Positions 1-11,124 of a stretch of 64,000 nucleotides of DNA are shown in pieces. The notes beneath the pieces were generated by a model. It worked only from the letters and a program-made list of their open reading frames with translations. It was not told the DNA's origin and did not search any database. Where the stretch lies: the NCBI RefSeq assembly GCF_021513135.1, contig NZ_CP090981.1, forward strand, positions 1,302,001 through 1,366,000, written 5' to 3'. Position 1 is the stretch's first letter; each line of letters starts with the position of its first letter. The translations under genes and the position numbers were made by a program. Origin of the DNA: Vibrio sp. SS-MA-C1-2 (GTDB taxonomy: Bacteria; Pseudomonadota; Gammaproteobacteria; Enterobacterales; Vibrionaceae).

Positions 1-90
1 TTGCAAAGAATAACTATCAGGCACGGGGTATTGACTCTTTGTTGATGATTGAGAGTTTAAGATAATCGGTGATTCGTTTTCGATTTCTCA

Positions 91-822
91 TTAATTTGTA
101 CTGAATTCTAATAATGATTTAATCGTTATCTGTTGTGGTTGAAAACAATGTGAGTCGATTGGGTTTTCTCGCCACTGTTGAAGTTGAGTAATAAACGGTT
201 CTCTTTGTACCGCTTCAGCTCCTAAAGAGGTGAGGTGAGGAGTGATCATTTGGCAATCAATCATCTTACCACCATGTTTCAGTAGTTGAACCGCAAGCGC
301 CCAAAGCGCAACTTTAGAGCTATTATCTTTTAACGAGAACATCGATTCGCCACAAAACAGTTCACCAACCAGAATGCCATACAGACCGCCGACTAATTGA
401 TCATCAGACCAAACTTCAATCGAGTGACAGTGACCTTGCTGGTGGAGTTGATAATAAGCTTCTTGCATCTCTTCTGTTATCCATGTTTGATCCGCACTGC
501 GGGTCTCAGCACATAAGCGAATAACATCACGCGCTTGTTGATTAACTGTTACCTTATAATTGGTTTTTCGAATAAACTTTCGTAAACTTTTACTTGGTTT
601 AAAGCTGGTTGGATTGATCAGGGCGCGAACGGAAGGGCTCCACCATAACAGAGGATCTTGTTCACTAAACCAAGGGAAAATACCATGACGGTAAGCCGAA
701 ACTAAACGCTCAGGCTTAAGGTCGCCACCAAAAGCAAGCAGACCATCAGGATCGTCAACTGCTGTTTCTACGTTGGGGAAATCAACGGAGATTGGAGATA
801 ATTGAGTTAAATAGATGGTCAT
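91..822 (-). CDS. aat: Leucyl/phenylalanyl-tRNA--protein transferase
   Basis: Cytoplasmic enzyme of the N-end rule pathway. It transfers Leu or Phe from aminoacyl-tRNA to proteins with N-terminal Arg or Lys, marking them for ClpS/ClpAP degradation. The 243-residue product has the full family length. Visible family blocks are DPDGLLAFGGDL near residue 25, the RHGIFPWF stretch near 46-52, LLWWSPSVRA near 60, and the C-terminal GELFCGESMF and DCQMITPHL blocks. It lies 31 bp downstream of cydC on the same strand, the order seen in enterobacteria (cydD-cydC-aat). The start is the ATG at 822. The stop overlaps an ATG that opens only a 24-codon frame, so nothing was assigned downstream. No terminator is visible before the window edge. 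Confidence 0.96.
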   Translation of the reverse strand: MTIYLTQLSPISVDFPNVETAVDDPDGLLAFGGDLKPERLVSAYRHGIFPWFSEQDPLLWWSPSVRALINPTSFKPSKSLRKFIRKTNYKVTVNQQARDVIRLCAETRSADQTWITEEMQEAYYQLHQQGHCHSIEVWSDDQLVGGLYGILVGELFCGESMFSLKDNSSKVALWALAVQLLKHGGKMIDCQMITPHLTSLGAEAVQREPFITQLQQWRENPIDSHCFQPQQITIKSLLEFSTN

Positions 823-853
823 TATTGCTCGCTATTTTTTAGATAATTACGTG

Positions 854-2593
854 TTAAATTGACTGCTGTAGTTGAGCGTATCGTCCTTGTTGATCGATTA
901 AGTCATGATGGCTGCCAAACTCAACAATTTGACCACTTTCCATCACATATATCTGATCCATACTCGTTAAGCCAACTAAGCGGTGAGTAATATAGAGAAC
1001 GGTTTTTGCTTGTCTGTGATCCGTTTTTTGAGCATGACGAGTAAGCAATTGTAAGATTTCAACCTCAGTTTGCTGATCGAGTCCTTCAGTTGGTTCATCC
1101 ATTAGTAGGATGGGCGCATCATGAAGAATAGCTCGTGCAATACCAATACGACGACGCTCACCACCAGAAAGTTGACGACCACCATCACCGATCCATGCCG
1201 ATAAACCTTCATCAGAAAGAAGATGTGCTAATCCGACTTCAGTTAAGACAATTTCAAGCTGTTGATCATTGGCAGAAGGGGAAGCTAATAGTAAGTTTTC
1301 ACGTAATGAGTCATTGAAAAGATCAACACGCTGACTGACGACACTGATTGAGTCTCGTAATGCTTTTTCTGACCACGCCGTCAATGGACGATGATCGATA
1401 GAAATCGCGCCTTGTTGTGGATCCCAGCTACGAGTTAATAACTGTAGTAGCGTCGATTTACCACAGCCTGTTTTACCTAAAAGGGCAATCTTGCTGCCTT
1501 GTTCTACAGTTAAGGATATCTGGTTAAGCACTTGATGTTGATCATCATAACTGAAGCTAACATTTTCAATCTGGATAGATCCTTGAGCGGACTTTTGTTG
1601 CTTATCTTGAACAAATTCAACATCAGGCTTTGCTTCGGTTATCTCATTGAGACGACGAGCAGAGGTCAGTGTTTGGCTTAAATATTGAAATGCACCTGCA
1701 ACGGGAGCCATTAATTCAAAACTGGCCAACGTTGCAAACGTGATCATTGCAATTTTAGGATCAGGAACATTGCCAGCAACACCGTCTGAAGCCAGCCACA
1801 ACATGAAGATTAATGTCCAACCGTTGAAAAGTACCAGAGTAGCCGTTGCAAATCCGGTGATCGAGGCCATTTTTCGTTGAGCATTAAACAGTTTTTGTTG
1901 ATGTTCCGTTAGCTGGCTTTGGTAACGAGACTCAGCACCAAAGATCACTAACTCACTATGGCATTGCAGCCAATCGAGTAATTTAATTCGGTAGTTCGCT
2001 TTTTCTAGGGTTAAATCAACCCCAGCACTTTTACCCAGTTGATAGAAAATAATCGGTAAGATCAGCATTAAAGCTAAAAGAATACCGCCTAAGGTCACCC
2101 CTAAGCGAGGATCAAATGCACTAATGAATAGCGTCAATAAACCAATAACGATCACGCCAGCGATGAGTGGGCTGACTAAGCGTAAATAAACTTGATCCAT
2201 TGCATCAACATCAGCGACCAAACGATTTAATAGATCGCCTTGTCGTAATGTTTTATTACGGCTTGGCATCAATGGTGCTAATTGACTAAAGAAGTGGACG
2301 CGTAATCGAGCCAATAAACGGAAAGTCGCATCATGGCTAACAACGCGCTCTCCCCAGCGACCTGCGGTTCTGGACATCGAAAGCCCACGTACACCACCTG
2401 CAGGAAGCATATAATTAAAGGTTTTTAGTAGAACAGGAGAAAGTCCAGCCACAGCGGAGGCAGCAATAAACCAACCAGAAAGAGTCAACAATCCAATCGC
2501 TGAAGCTAAGGTGGCGATTGCCAAAATGATCCCAAGTGAGAGACTAAACCAGTGATGACGATAGAGTTTTAAAAGTGGCAATAGACTACGCAT
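854..2593 (-). CDS. cydC: Heterodimeric ABC exporter subunit CydC (cysteine/glutathione export)
   Basis: Inner-membrane half-transporter that pairs with CydD to export cysteine and glutathione to the periplasm, which is needed for cytochrome bd assembly. The N-terminal half is a six-helix ABC membrane domain. The C-terminal ATPase has Walker A GKTGCGKST near residue 371, the signature LSGGERRR near 471 and Walker B LLMDEPTEG near 495. I chose the ATG at 2593 (579 residues, starting MRSLLPLLK), not an upstream in-frame start. It overlaps the cydD stop by 8 nt and has a GGAGG ribosome-binding site inside the cydD end, which indicates translational coupling. An inner ATG-less extension upstream would be non-homologous. 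Confidence 0.95.
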   Translation of the reverse strand: MRSLLPLLKLYRHHWFSLSLGIILAIATLASAIGLLTLSGWFIAASAVAGLSPVLLKTFNYMLPAGGVRGLSMSRTAGRWGERVVSHDATFRLLARLRVHFFSQLAPLMPSRNKTLRQGDLLNRLVADVDAMDQVYLRLVSPLIAGVIVIGLLTLFISAFDPRLGVTLGGILLALMLILPIIFYQLGKSAGVDLTLEKANYRIKLLDWLQCHSELVIFGAESRYQSQLTEHQQKLFNAQRKMASITGFATATLVLFNGWTLIFMLWLASDGVAGNVPDPKIAMITFATLASFELMAPVAGAFQYLSQTLTSARRLNEITEAKPDVEFVQDKQQKSAQGSIQIENVSFSYDDQHQVLNQISLTVEQGSKIALLGKTGCGKSTLLQLLTRSWDPQQGAISIDHRPLTAWSEKALRDSISVVSQRVDLFNDSLRENLLLASPSANDQQLEIVLTEVGLAHLLSDEGLSAWIGDGGRQLSGGERRRIGIARAILHDAPILLMDEPTEGLDQQTEVEILQLLTRHAQKTDHRQAKTVLYITHRLVGLTSMDQIYVMESGQIVEFGSHHDLIDQQGRYAQLQQSI

Positions 2594-4373
2594 CGAAATC
2601 GCCTCCTTGTTGATGTTGTAACATTTCAGCAAGACGACCAGTTTGACTTAATTGCTCAAAATGTCCCGCTTGAACGATTTCACCTTTATCCATAACTAAA
2701 ATAAGATCTTGTTTTTTCAATTGATCAAGACGGTGAGTAATCATTATTGTTGTGGTGTTCTTGGTCGCTTGAGCAATAGTTTCAGTGATTAAGCGTTCAC
2801 TATTGGCATCAAGACTTGCGGTGGGCTCATCAAGGATCCAGCATTGACCTTGTTGTAACAGTGCACGAGCTAAGGCGATACGTTGTGCCTGTCCAACAGA
2901 AAGGCCTGCAGATCCATCACCGACGGGATGATCTAACCCTTGAGGTAACAATTCAATAAATTCATAAGCGTGAGCAAGTTTAGTTATCTGTTGAACTTTT
3001 TCTCTATCATTGGCACTTTTTAATAGTTCTGGTTGTGAAAGTGCAATATTTTCGCCAATTGTGCCGTGCAGTAGTTTTGGATTCTGTCCAATCCAACTGA
3101 CTTGTTGACGCCATGAGGTTGCTTTTAATCCACGTAACTCTTGGCCGTTAATTTTTAATGATCCTTTGTAAGGTAAAAAACCTAAAAGCCCGTTCACTAA
3201 GGATGTTTTTCCCGCACCACTTGAACCAACGATTGCAATATGCTGTTGTGGTGAAATAGTAAAAGATAGAGGCTGAGTTAAAGATGTCCCTTGCGGGCTG
3301 AGCACTTCAAATTGGTCGGCTATTATTGAAATGGTTGCGGTTTGTGACAGTTTTTCTGTGCCTTGTTGTGGATATTCCACCTCTGCTTCTAAAAACTCAA
3401 CAATGGATTCTGCTGCTCCCATAGCTTGAGCTTTGGCGTGATAAAACGTTCCTAAATCTCGCAATGGTTGATAAAACTCAGGTGCCAATATCAAAATAAA
3501 CAGACCCGTAAAAAGGGTGACTCCGCTATCATAGTGACCAAAATTCAACTCATGGATCAAGCTAAAGCCGAAGTAAACAGCCACGATGGCAATCGAGATT
3601 GCGGTAAAGAATTCAAGCACAGCAGAAGAGAGGAAAGCCAGACGTAACACTTCCATGGTACGTTTACGAAATGCGGTCGTAACATTGGTTAAATGCTCCG
3701 TTTCTGCGTCGACACGATTAAATAGCTTAATGGTGGCGATACCTTGTAAACGGTCGAGAAAATGCCCAGATAATCGCTGAAGTGCGGTGAAATTACGTTT
3801 ATTCGCATCTGCAGCACCCATGCCAACTAAGGCCATAAATAGCGGCACTAAAGGTGCGGTAAGCAGTAAGATTAATCCGGCAGCCCAATTAATAGGAAAA
3901 ACCGTGACCAAAATTAATAGTGGAATAATACCAGCTAATGAGACTTGAGGAAGGTAACGAGAGAAGAAGTCTTGCATCTCTTCAACTTGTTCTAATAATA
4001 AAGTCGCCCATGTTCCAGCTGGTTTGCCTTTGATATAAGCGGGGCCTAGGAGTTCCAATCGTTGTAGTAATAGTTCTCGAATCTGTTGGCGGATTAGCTC
4101 TCCACCACGATAACTTGTTACTTCTCGTCCCCAACTACAGAGCGCACGTAGTGGAACAATGACAACTAATAAAATAAAACTGGTCAATAATGTTGCTTTA
4201 TCAGCATGTTCAATAATTAATTGATGAAGAATATGAGCTAACAATCCAGCTTGAGAAATTAAAAGAATAGCTGATATTGTACCTAATATAACACTAAACA
4301 TTAACCAACGTTTAGCGGGGATACTCTGCTTTTTAAGCCATTGTGATAGGGCTTTTTTTTGTTGTTTATCCAT
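2586..4373 (-). CDS. cydD: Heterodimeric ABC exporter subunit CydD (cysteine/glutathione export)
   Basis: Partner of CydC in the thiol exporter. About 595 residues: hydrophobic membrane domain over roughly the first 320 residues, then an ATPase with Walker A GSSGAGKTS near 383, signature LSVGQAQRI near 489 and Walker B WILDEPTASLD near 510. The ATG at 4373 (MDKQQKKAL) is preferred; a TTG at 4385 would add four residues. Near the start is an in-frame run of eight A (the QQKK codons), which is useful as a contrast to the seven-A runs that break pabC and yoaA. It lies downstream of trxB, but a strong trxB terminator separates them, so transcription probably starts in the short gap or reads through. 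Confidence 0.95.
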   Translation of the reverse strand: MDKQQKKALSQWLKKQSIPAKRWLMFSVILGTISAILLISQAGLLAHILHQLIIEHADKATLLTSFILLVVIVPLRALCSWGREVTSYRGGELIRQQIRELLLQRLELLGPAYIKGKPAGTWATLLLEQVEEMQDFFSRYLPQVSLAGIIPLLILVTVFPINWAAGLILLLTAPLVPLFMALVGMGAADANKRNFTALQRLSGHFLDRLQGIATIKLFNRVDAETEHLTNVTTAFRKRTMEVLRLAFLSSAVLEFFTAISIAIVAVYFGFSLIHELNFGHYDSGVTLFTGLFILILAPEFYQPLRDLGTFYHAKAQAMGAAESIVEFLEAEVEYPQQGTEKLSQTATISIIADQFEVLSPQGTSLTQPLSFTISPQQHIAIVGSSGAGKTSLVNGLLGFLPYKGSLKINGQELRGLKATSWRQQVSWIGQNPKLLHGTIGENIALSQPELLKSANDREKVQQITKLAHAYEFIELLPQGLDHPVGDGSAGLSVGQAQRIALARALLQQGQCWILDEPTASLDANSERLITETIAQATKNTTTIMITHRLDQLKKQDLILVMDKGEIVQAGHFEQLSQTGRLAEMLQHQQGGDFDA

Positions 4374-4430
4374 CGAGTAGACCAAGAGTAATAAAGAAAT
4401 AATAAATGGGTGAGGTGATACTGTTGATAA

Positions 4431-4461
4431 AAAATAAGCTGAATAATTGATATTCAGCTTA
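4431..4461 (-). terminator. Intrinsic terminator after trxB
   Basis: Perfect 11-bp inverted repeat TAAGCTGAATA / TATTCAGCTTA (4435-4445 and 4451-4461) with a 5-nt loop. It is followed on the minus strand by a T-rich run. It lies 18 bp after the trxB stop and 58 bp before the chosen cydD start. Confidence 0.85.
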
Positions 4462-4478
4462 TAATCTTTTACGCGATA

Positions 4479-5525
<1,047 letters not shown>

Positions 5526-5629
5526 TCATGACCGTAATGGTTTGCATTGGCTTGTTCTCAACACGGATTACTTTGAATAGATAAATTAAGATTTTTCTTT
5601 ACTAAGGAAGGATTTTAGGGAAATTAACA

Positions 5630-5660
5630 AGGGAAAGAAAGGGCATTTTGATAATGCCCT
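5630..5660 (-). terminator. Intrinsic terminator after ald
   Basis: 8-bp inverted repeat AGGGCATT / AATGCCCT (5640-5647 and 5653-5660) with a T-rich tail on the minus strand, 10 bp beyond the ald stop. Confidence 0.75.
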
Positions 5661-5670
5661 CGTATTTTTA

Positions 5671-6786
5671 TTACTTCAGAAGCTCGCGTGGCTCAAAGTA
5701 GTCGAAGTTAAAGCCTTCTGCGACCTCTTTAATTGTCACTTTACCATCAATGACATTTAAGCCATTTAATAGACCTTGGTCTGATAGTAGCGCTTCTTTA
5801 TAGCCTAAATTTGCTAACTTAATGATATAAGGTAGCGTCGCGTTATTTAACGCATAAGTTGAGGTACGAGCAACCGCACCGGGCATATTAGCAACGCAAT
5901 AATGGACAACATCATCAACAATGTAAGTCGGATCTGCGTGTGTTGTCGCTGTTGATGTTTCAAAACAACCACCTTGGTCGATGGCGACATCCACAACTGC
6001 AGCACCTGATTTCATGTTTTTAATATGTTCTTTTGTAACAAGTTTTGGTGCGGCCGCTCCAGGGATTAATACCGCACCAATCACCAGATCAGCATCCAAG
6101 ACTAAGCGATCAAGTGCTTCTTTAGTGGAGTAAACAACGTTTGCTCGACCTTGAAATTCAGAATCAAGTTCACGTAATGTATCGATATTGCGATCTAATA
6201 TTGTGACGTCAGCACGCATGCCAACAGCCATACGTGCTGCATTAGAACCGACAACACCACCACCGATAATGACAACTTTAGCGGGTTCAACACCAGGAAC
6301 ACCACTTAATAGCATACCTCTGCCACCATGAGATTTTTCTAAGGTTTGCGCTCCCGCTTGAATCGACATACGACCAGCAACTTCTGACATTGGGGCAAGA
6401 AGTGGTAATTGACCTTTATGATCAGTGACGGTTTCATAAGCAATACAAATCGCTTTACTGTTGATTAAATCTTCAGTTTGAGCCAAGTCTGGAGCTAAAT
6501 GAAGGTAGGTAAATAGGATTTGTCCCTCCCTCAACATTGATCTTTCTACAGATTGTGGCTCTTTAACTTTGACAATCATCTCAGATTTAGTAAAGATGTC
6601 TTGTGCAGTAGCTAAAATTGACGCACCAGCATTAATATAATCATCATTGGAGAAACCGATACCTATCCCAGCATCAGATTCAACATAAACCTGATGACCG
6701 TGAGAAACTAGCTCTTGAACGCTAGCAGGAATCATACCTACGCGGTATTCGTGGTTTTTAATCTCTTTAGGTATTCCAATAATCAT
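5671..6786 (-). CDS. ald: Alanine dehydrogenase (NAD-dependent)
   Basis: Catalyses reversible oxidative deamination of L-alanine to pyruvate and ammonia. 371 residues, full length. Catalytic residues by family alignment are Lys75 (IVKVKEPQ) and His96 (TYLHLAPD). The Rossmann NAD motif IIGGGVVGSNAARMA is near residues 173-187. Start ATG at 6786 with a GGAG site upstream. It sits alone between trxB and lrp, is divergent from lrp, and is followed by its own terminator. In E. coli trxB and lrp are adjacent, so ald is an insertion relative to that order. Control by Lrp through the shared promoter region is plausible but inferred. Confidence 0.95.
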   Translation of the reverse strand: MIIGIPKEIKNHEYRVGMIPASVQELVSHGHQVYVESDAGIGIGFSNDDYINAGASILATAQDIFTKSEMIVKVKEPQSVERSMLREGQILFTYLHLAPDLAQTEDLINSKAICIAYETVTDHKGQLPLLAPMSEVAGRMSIQAGAQTLEKSHGGRGMLLSGVPGVEPAKVVIIGGGVVGSNAARMAVGMRADVTILDRNIDTLRELDSEFQGRANVVYSTKEALDRLVLDADLVIGAVLIPGAAAPKLVTKEHIKNMKSGAAVVDVAIDQGGCFETSTATTHADPTYIVDDVVHYCVANMPGAVARTSTYALNNATLPYIIKLANLGYKEALLSDQGLLNGLNVIDGKVTIKEVAEGFNFDYFEPRELLK

Positions 6787-6865
6787 AATGAATCTCCGTC
6801 TCGGGGTTAGTTTAATGTTTTTATTGGTTTTTTATGCTACTGCTTTGCTTTTTATTATTAATTAT

Positions 6866-6894
6866 TCACTAGTATATACCTTTGTTGCTAGTGA
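6866..6894. promoter_or_regulatory. Inverted repeat in the ald-lrp divergent promoter region
   Basis: 7-bp arms TCACTAG (6866-6872) and CTAGTGA (6888-6894) with a 15-bp AT-rich spacer. They lie 80 bp upstream of ald and about 65 bp upstream of lrp. Position and symmetry suggest an operator, possibly for Lrp itself; this is inference. Confidence 0.4.
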
Positions 6895-6958
6895 TTTATT
6901 CTTAATTTTCAGATAATATAGTGTATATTGTTGCATGGACGTAAAGGACGGAAATAAA

Positions 6959-7453
6959 ATGCTAGAAGATAACAAACGACCATCCAAGGAATTGGATCGA
7001 ATAGACCGTAATATTTTAAATGAATTACAAAAAGACGGCCGTGTTTCAAATGTTGAACTCTCAAAACGTGTCGGTTTATCACCAACACCATGTTTAGAGC
7101 GTGTTCGACGTTTAGAGAGACAAGGTTACATTAACGGCTATGCAGCACTGTTAAACCCACAATATCTTGATGCTTCTTTATTAGTATTTGTTGAGATCAC
7201 TTTGAACCGTGGTGCTCCTGATGTGTTTGAACAGTTTAATATAGCTGTTCAACAGTTAGATGAGATTCAAGAGTGTCACTTAGTTTCAGGGGATTTCGAT
7301 TACCTGCTAAAAACACGTGTATCTGATATGTCAGCATACCGTAAGCTATTAGGTGAAACACTATTACGACTTCCAGGTGTCAATGACACTCGAACTTATG
7401 TCGTTATGGAAGAAGTTAAACAGACTAACCAACTGGTCATCAAAACGCGATAA
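6959..7453 (+). CDS. lrp: Leucine-responsive regulatory protein
   Basis: Global DNA-binding regulator of amino-acid metabolism (feast/famine family). The start at 6959 gives 164 residues, exactly the E. coli length. It begins MLEDNKRPSKELDRID and has AAGGACGG upstream as ribosome-binding site; an ATG 24 bp earlier would add eight non-conserved residues. The helix-turn-helix (NVELSKRVGLSPTPCLERVRRL) covers about residues 31-52 and is almost identical to E. coli Lrp. The C-terminal RAM/ACT-like ligand domain is also near-identical, including the LVIKTR end. It is divergent from ald and upstream of ftsK as in enterobacteria, but separated from ftsK by a terminator and an ERIC copy. Confidence 0.97.
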   Translation: MLEDNKRPSKELDRIDRNILNELQKDGRVSNVELSKRVGLSPTPCLERVRRLERQGYINGYAALLNPQYLDASLLVFVEITLNRGAPDVFEQFNIAVQQLDEIQECHLVSGDFDYLLKTRVSDMSAYRKLLGETLLRLPGVNDTRTYVVMEEVKQTNQLVIKTR

Positions 7454-7471
7454 CCTTTCATATCAATACGC

Positions 7472-7612
7472 ATACTCAAAATAATTGGAATTGCTAGCCG
7501 GCGGCAAGTGAATGAAGCCCCCTGAATATAGGTGTACTATGTGATTGGGGTGAATACGCAGAACTGTTACTGCCATAAATTGGGCCTAGCAACTTCAAAT
7601 AAGAAGGGTGTC
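7472..7612 (+). repeat. ERIC-like repeat, degenerate long copy
   Basis: Begins TACTCAAAATAATTGG and ends CTTCAAATAAGAAGGGTG, matching the ends of the other copies here. The middle keeps the GATTGGGG block, but about 14 extra bases and substitutions occur in the right half (about 141 bp against the usual 128). It lies 18 bp after the lrp stop. Confidence 0.8.
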
Positions 7613-7627
7613 GTCTCTATTTGAAGA

Positions 7628-7662
7628 AACCAAGTAGAATCAAATCCACTTGGTTGCTTTTT
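7628..7662 (+). terminator. Intrinsic terminator after lrp
   Basis: 8-bp stem AACCAAGT / ACTTGGTT (7628-7635 and 7648-7655) followed by GCTTTTTT. It lies downstream of lrp and its ERIC copy. The remaining 237 bp up to ftsK are AT-rich and hold a small palindrome, AGTTACTTGTAACT at 7739-7752, of unknown role. Confidence 0.8.
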
Positions 7663-7899
7663 AGTCACTATCTCTTGTTTTAATTCATTATAATAGCAAA
7701 ATAGAGTGTAATGAAATTAATCACCTTTAACTGATGATAGTTACTTGTAACTGACAGTAAAACAACAATAAATATTATTTTTGGATTACACTACTGATTA
7801 GCGCAATCATTTTTCAAGCTTAAACTCTTTTATCAGCGCGACGCTTTTTTGTTAGTGCTATCTGTTAGCACGATAACTCTTTTATGACGGATAATTACC

Positions 7900-10800
7900 T
7901 TGCAACAGAAGACCACAGACGATAAAAATATCACCCCTTCCCCCTCTTCGGTTATTGTAGAGTCTGTTGACAATATCAAACGCAGACTATCTGGCGGTCA
8001 ACGACTGCTTGAAAGCTTATATATTTTAGGCATCCTTAGTTCCATTTTTCTAATGGTCTCCTTAATTAGTTTCAACCCTGCTGACCCCTCTTGGTCTCAA
8101 ACGGGATGGCAACAAGGTGTCTCTAATGCTGGTGGAGCATTTGGTGCCTATATCGCGGATATTTTCTTTTTTGCATTTGGCTTATTAGCTTATTTGATTC
8201 CCTTTCTCTTTACGCTTGCAGCATGGTTCTTTTTCCGTCGACGTAAACAGAGTGAGCAGATTGATTTCATGATTTTGGCTACTAAGATCATCGGTATTTT
8301 ATTACTGTTTTTAAGTAGTTGTAGTTTGGCGACTGTTAATTTTGATGATTTTTGGTATTTTTCATCTGGTGGTGTGATTGGTGATGTGATTGCGAATAGT
8401 GCGATTCCTCTGTTTAATTTGTTGGGTTCAATGCTGATATTTATGTTTGCTTGGGCTGCAGGTTTTACGCTATTTACAGGAATATCGTGGTTAACTATTG
8501 TTGATACCTTAGGTGAAACAGCCTTAAATAGTTGTTTATGGCTACGTAATAAAGTTAAAGGTGAACAACCTAAGCAGTTCTCTGCACTCGATTCTGAGTC
8601 AGAGAATGATGATACTCAAGTCGATCCATTCATTGGTGATAGGGCTAATCGTTCTAAATCGAGTCGGGTTAATTTTGCTCATCAAGCGAATAATCCTCAA
8701 AGAACAATGCCTCTAGACGCTAAAAATAAGGGGAAGCAAGGCAAGTCTGCGTTAGATGAGAGTGATAATTTTGATGATATTCTCCTCCATCCATCAACGT
8801 TTTCTGCTGCCAATCAATCTCATTCATCGACAATTAATCCAGCGTCTGCAAGCAACGTTTCAAGTGAGGCTGTTTTAAGCGCAACAGCGTTGAGTGCAAC
8901 GGCATCAACAGCAGCCAGTCAGTCAAACCTCGATGAGTCACCTTTAGATTTGAGCTTATTTACTCAACCTCAATCCGAAAGTAAGCCAGAGAATAGCATC
9001 GATACGTTGGCTAATACGGTTAGTTGTGAATCACAAAAGATAGAACCCACTATTCATTTTGAAATTGAACCTCAAGCCGACATTATCCAAAATCAAGAGC
9101 AGATAAACGCTGACCAACCTGTTGAGTCCATCATTAATCAGAGCTCCGCAGAGGCAGCAACCGCATCTGATAATATTAATGCGGCGTTAGATCGTTTAGA
9201 GAGCTCATTTGCTGGCTCAGATCCAGCTTTAGATAACCAGTTTAATAGCCAACTAAATAGTGAAGACCCACTGAATGAGTTTGACGCTCAACAGCAACAA
9301 CAGCCACAAGATGATTTAGTGGCTCCAGATGTTGCTGCTTTTGAGTCGGTGATACCTACAGTTGTCGCTGAAAATGTTGGGCTACCTAGTCAGCAGTCGG
9401 AACCTGTGGTGACAGAGCTGTCTGAGTTAGAGTTGGCTGAACTAGCGATGAAAGAAGCCGAAGATAGCGGGAATGAAGATGTTGCTCACCAAGCATTAAT
9501 GGCGCAAATTAATAGTGCTAAACAGAACGTCGCTGCAGAGCAACATCCATTTTTGATGAAAAAAGAACAAAATTTACCGGTTCCAACCACGCCATTACCC
9601 ACTTTATCTCTGCTTGATCGCCCTGATAAATCGGTAAGGCCAGTAAGTCGAGAAGAGTTAGAGTTAACCGCTCGTTTAGTGGAATCAAAATTGGCTGATT
9701 ATAAAATTGAAGCTCGGGTTGCTGGTATCTATCCTGGACCCGTGATTACTCGTTTTGAACTTGATCTTGCTCCTGGTGTCAAAGTGAGTCGAATCTCTAA
9801 TTTATCAAAGGATTTAGCGCGCTCTCTTTCTGCTATTGCGGTACGTGTTGTTGAGGTCATTCCTGGTAAACCTTATGTCGGCTTAGAGCTTCCTAATGTC
9901 AATCGAGAGACGGTTTATATGTCAGAAGTGATTGGCAGTGAACAGTTTATTAATGCTAAGTCCCCATTGGCCATTGTATTAGGGAAGAATATATCAGGTG
10001 AAGCTGAAGTTGCTGATTTAGCAAAAACTCCGCACCTTTTAGTTGCGGGTACAACAGGATCGGGTAAGTCTGTTGGTGTCAATGCGATGATTGTTAGTAT
10101 CCTTTATAAAGCATCACCAGAAGAGGTTCGATTTATTATGATCGATCCTAAAATGCTTGAGTTATCGGTGTATGAAGGGATTCCACATCTTCTTACTGAA
10201 GTGGTTACCGATATGAAAGATGCTGGCAGTGCACTGCGTTGGTGTGTGGGTGAAATGGAGCGTCGTTATAAGTTGATGTCAGCATTAGGGGTTCGTAACC
10301 TGAAAGGCTTTAATGATAAAATTCAACAAGCGAACGATGCCGGTCATCCGATTCCAGATCCACTTTGGCAGCCGGGTGATAGCATGGATCAAACCGCGCC
10401 AATGTTAGAAAAGTTGCCATTTATTGTGGTAATCGTCGATGAATTTGCTGATTTGATGATGGTGGTGGGGAAGAAGGTTGAAGAACTGATTGCTCGCTTA
10501 GCTCAAAAAGCACGTGCTGCGGGTATTCATTTAGTTTTAGCCACACAGCGTCCATCGGTTGATGTGATTACCGGTTTGATTAAAGCGAATATTCCAACTC
10601 GTATGGCCTTTACGGTTTCAACCAAAACGGATTCAAGAACCATTCTTGATCAGGGCGGTGCGGAATCGCTACTTGGGATGGGGGATATGCTTTACCTTCC
10701 TCCAGGGTCGGGGCATACCATTCGTGTTCATGGTGCTTTTGTTGATGATCATGAAGTTCATAACGTGGTTAATGATTGGAAAGGGCGTGGTAAGCCACAA

Positions 10801-11082
10801 TATATTGAAGCTATCTTAAGTGGTGAGCAGGGGGCTGATACCTTACTACCGGGTGAAACCAGCAGTGACGATGAAGATATTGATCCCCTGTTTGATCAAG
10901 TTGTCGCACATGTGACAGAAACTCGACGAGGATCAGTTTCAGGGGTTCAACGTAAATTTAAGATTGGGTATAATCGAGCGGCACGCATTGTTGAGCAACT
11001 TGAAGCGCATGGCATTGTCAGTGCACCAGGACATAATAGTAATCGTGAAGTTCTTGCTCCACCACCGCCACCAGCAGAATAA
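7900..11082 (+). CDS. ftsK: DNA translocase FtsK
   Basis: Septum-bound ATP-driven DNA pump that clears chromosome ends and activates XerCD at dif during division. 1060 residues. Four N-terminal membrane segments lie between about residues 34 and 190. A long Q/S/D-rich linker spans about 230-560. The motor has Walker A GTTGSGKS near 718 and Walker [12 protein letters not shown] near 846. A winged-helix gamma domain ([22 protein letters not shown]) near 1010-1050 reads the polar KOPS sequences. The start is a TTG at 7900; no in-frame ATG exists nearby, so the exact start is uncertain. lolA and rarA follow as in E. coli. Confidence 0.95.
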   Translation: MQQKTTDDKNITPSPSSVIVESVDNIKRRLSGGQRLLESLYILGILSSIFLMVSLISFNPADPSWSQTGWQQGVSNAGGAFGAYIADIFFFAFGLLAYLIPFLFTLAAWFFFRRRKQSEQIDFMILATKIIGILLLFLSSCSLATVNFDDFWYFSSGGVIGDVIANSAIPLFNLLGSMLIFMFAWAAGFTLFTGISWLTIVDTLGETALNSCLWLRNKVKGEQPKQFSALDSESENDDTQVDPFIGDRANRSKSSRVNFAHQANNPQRTMPLDAKNKGKQGKSALDESDNFDDILLHPSTFSAANQSHSSTINPASASNVSSEAVLSATALSATASTAASQSNLDESPLDLSLFTQPQSESKPENSIDTLANTVSCESQKIEPTIHFEIEPQADIIQNQEQINADQPVESIINQSSAEAATASDNINAALDRLESSFAGSDPALDNQFNSQLNSEDPLNEFDAQQQQQPQDDLVAPDVAAFESVIPTVVAENVGLPSQQSEPVVTELSELELAELAMKEAEDSGNEDVAHQALMAQINSAKQNVAAEQHPFLMKKEQNLPVPTTPLPTLSLLDRPDKSVRPVSREELELTARLVESKLADYKIEARVAGIYPGPVITRFELDLAPGVKVSRISNLSKDLARSLSAIAVRVVEVIPGKPYVGLELPNVNRETVYMSEVIGSEQFINAKSPLAIVLGKNISGEAEVADLAKTPHLLVAGTTGSGKSVGVNAMIVSILYKASPEEVRFIMIDPKMLELSVYEGIPHLLTEVVTDMKDAGSALRWCVGEMERRYKLMSALGVRNLKGFNDKIQQANDAGHPIPDPLWQPGDSMDQTAPMLEKLPFIVVIVDEFADLMMVVGKKVEELIARLAQKARAAGIHLVLATQRPSVDVITGLIKANIPTRMAFTVSTKTDSRTILDQGGAESLLGMGDMLYLPPGSGHTIRVHGAFVDDHEVHNVVNDWKGRGKPQYIEAILSGEQGADTLLPGETSSDDEDIDPLFDQVVAHVTETRRGSVSGVQRKFKIGYNRAARIVEQLEAHGIVSAPGHNSNREVLAPPPPPAE

Positions 11083-11124
11083 AAATTGCTTGAATGAAAC
11101 AGGCAGAGAATAGGCAGAAAACAA

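Noticed and set aside
1-91. 24-codon minus-strand frame starting at 91 and overlapping the aat stop
   Set aside because: The ATG overlaps aat (TAATG), but the peptide is short, resembles nothing I know (not the start of an arginyl-tRNA transferase) and ends inside the window.
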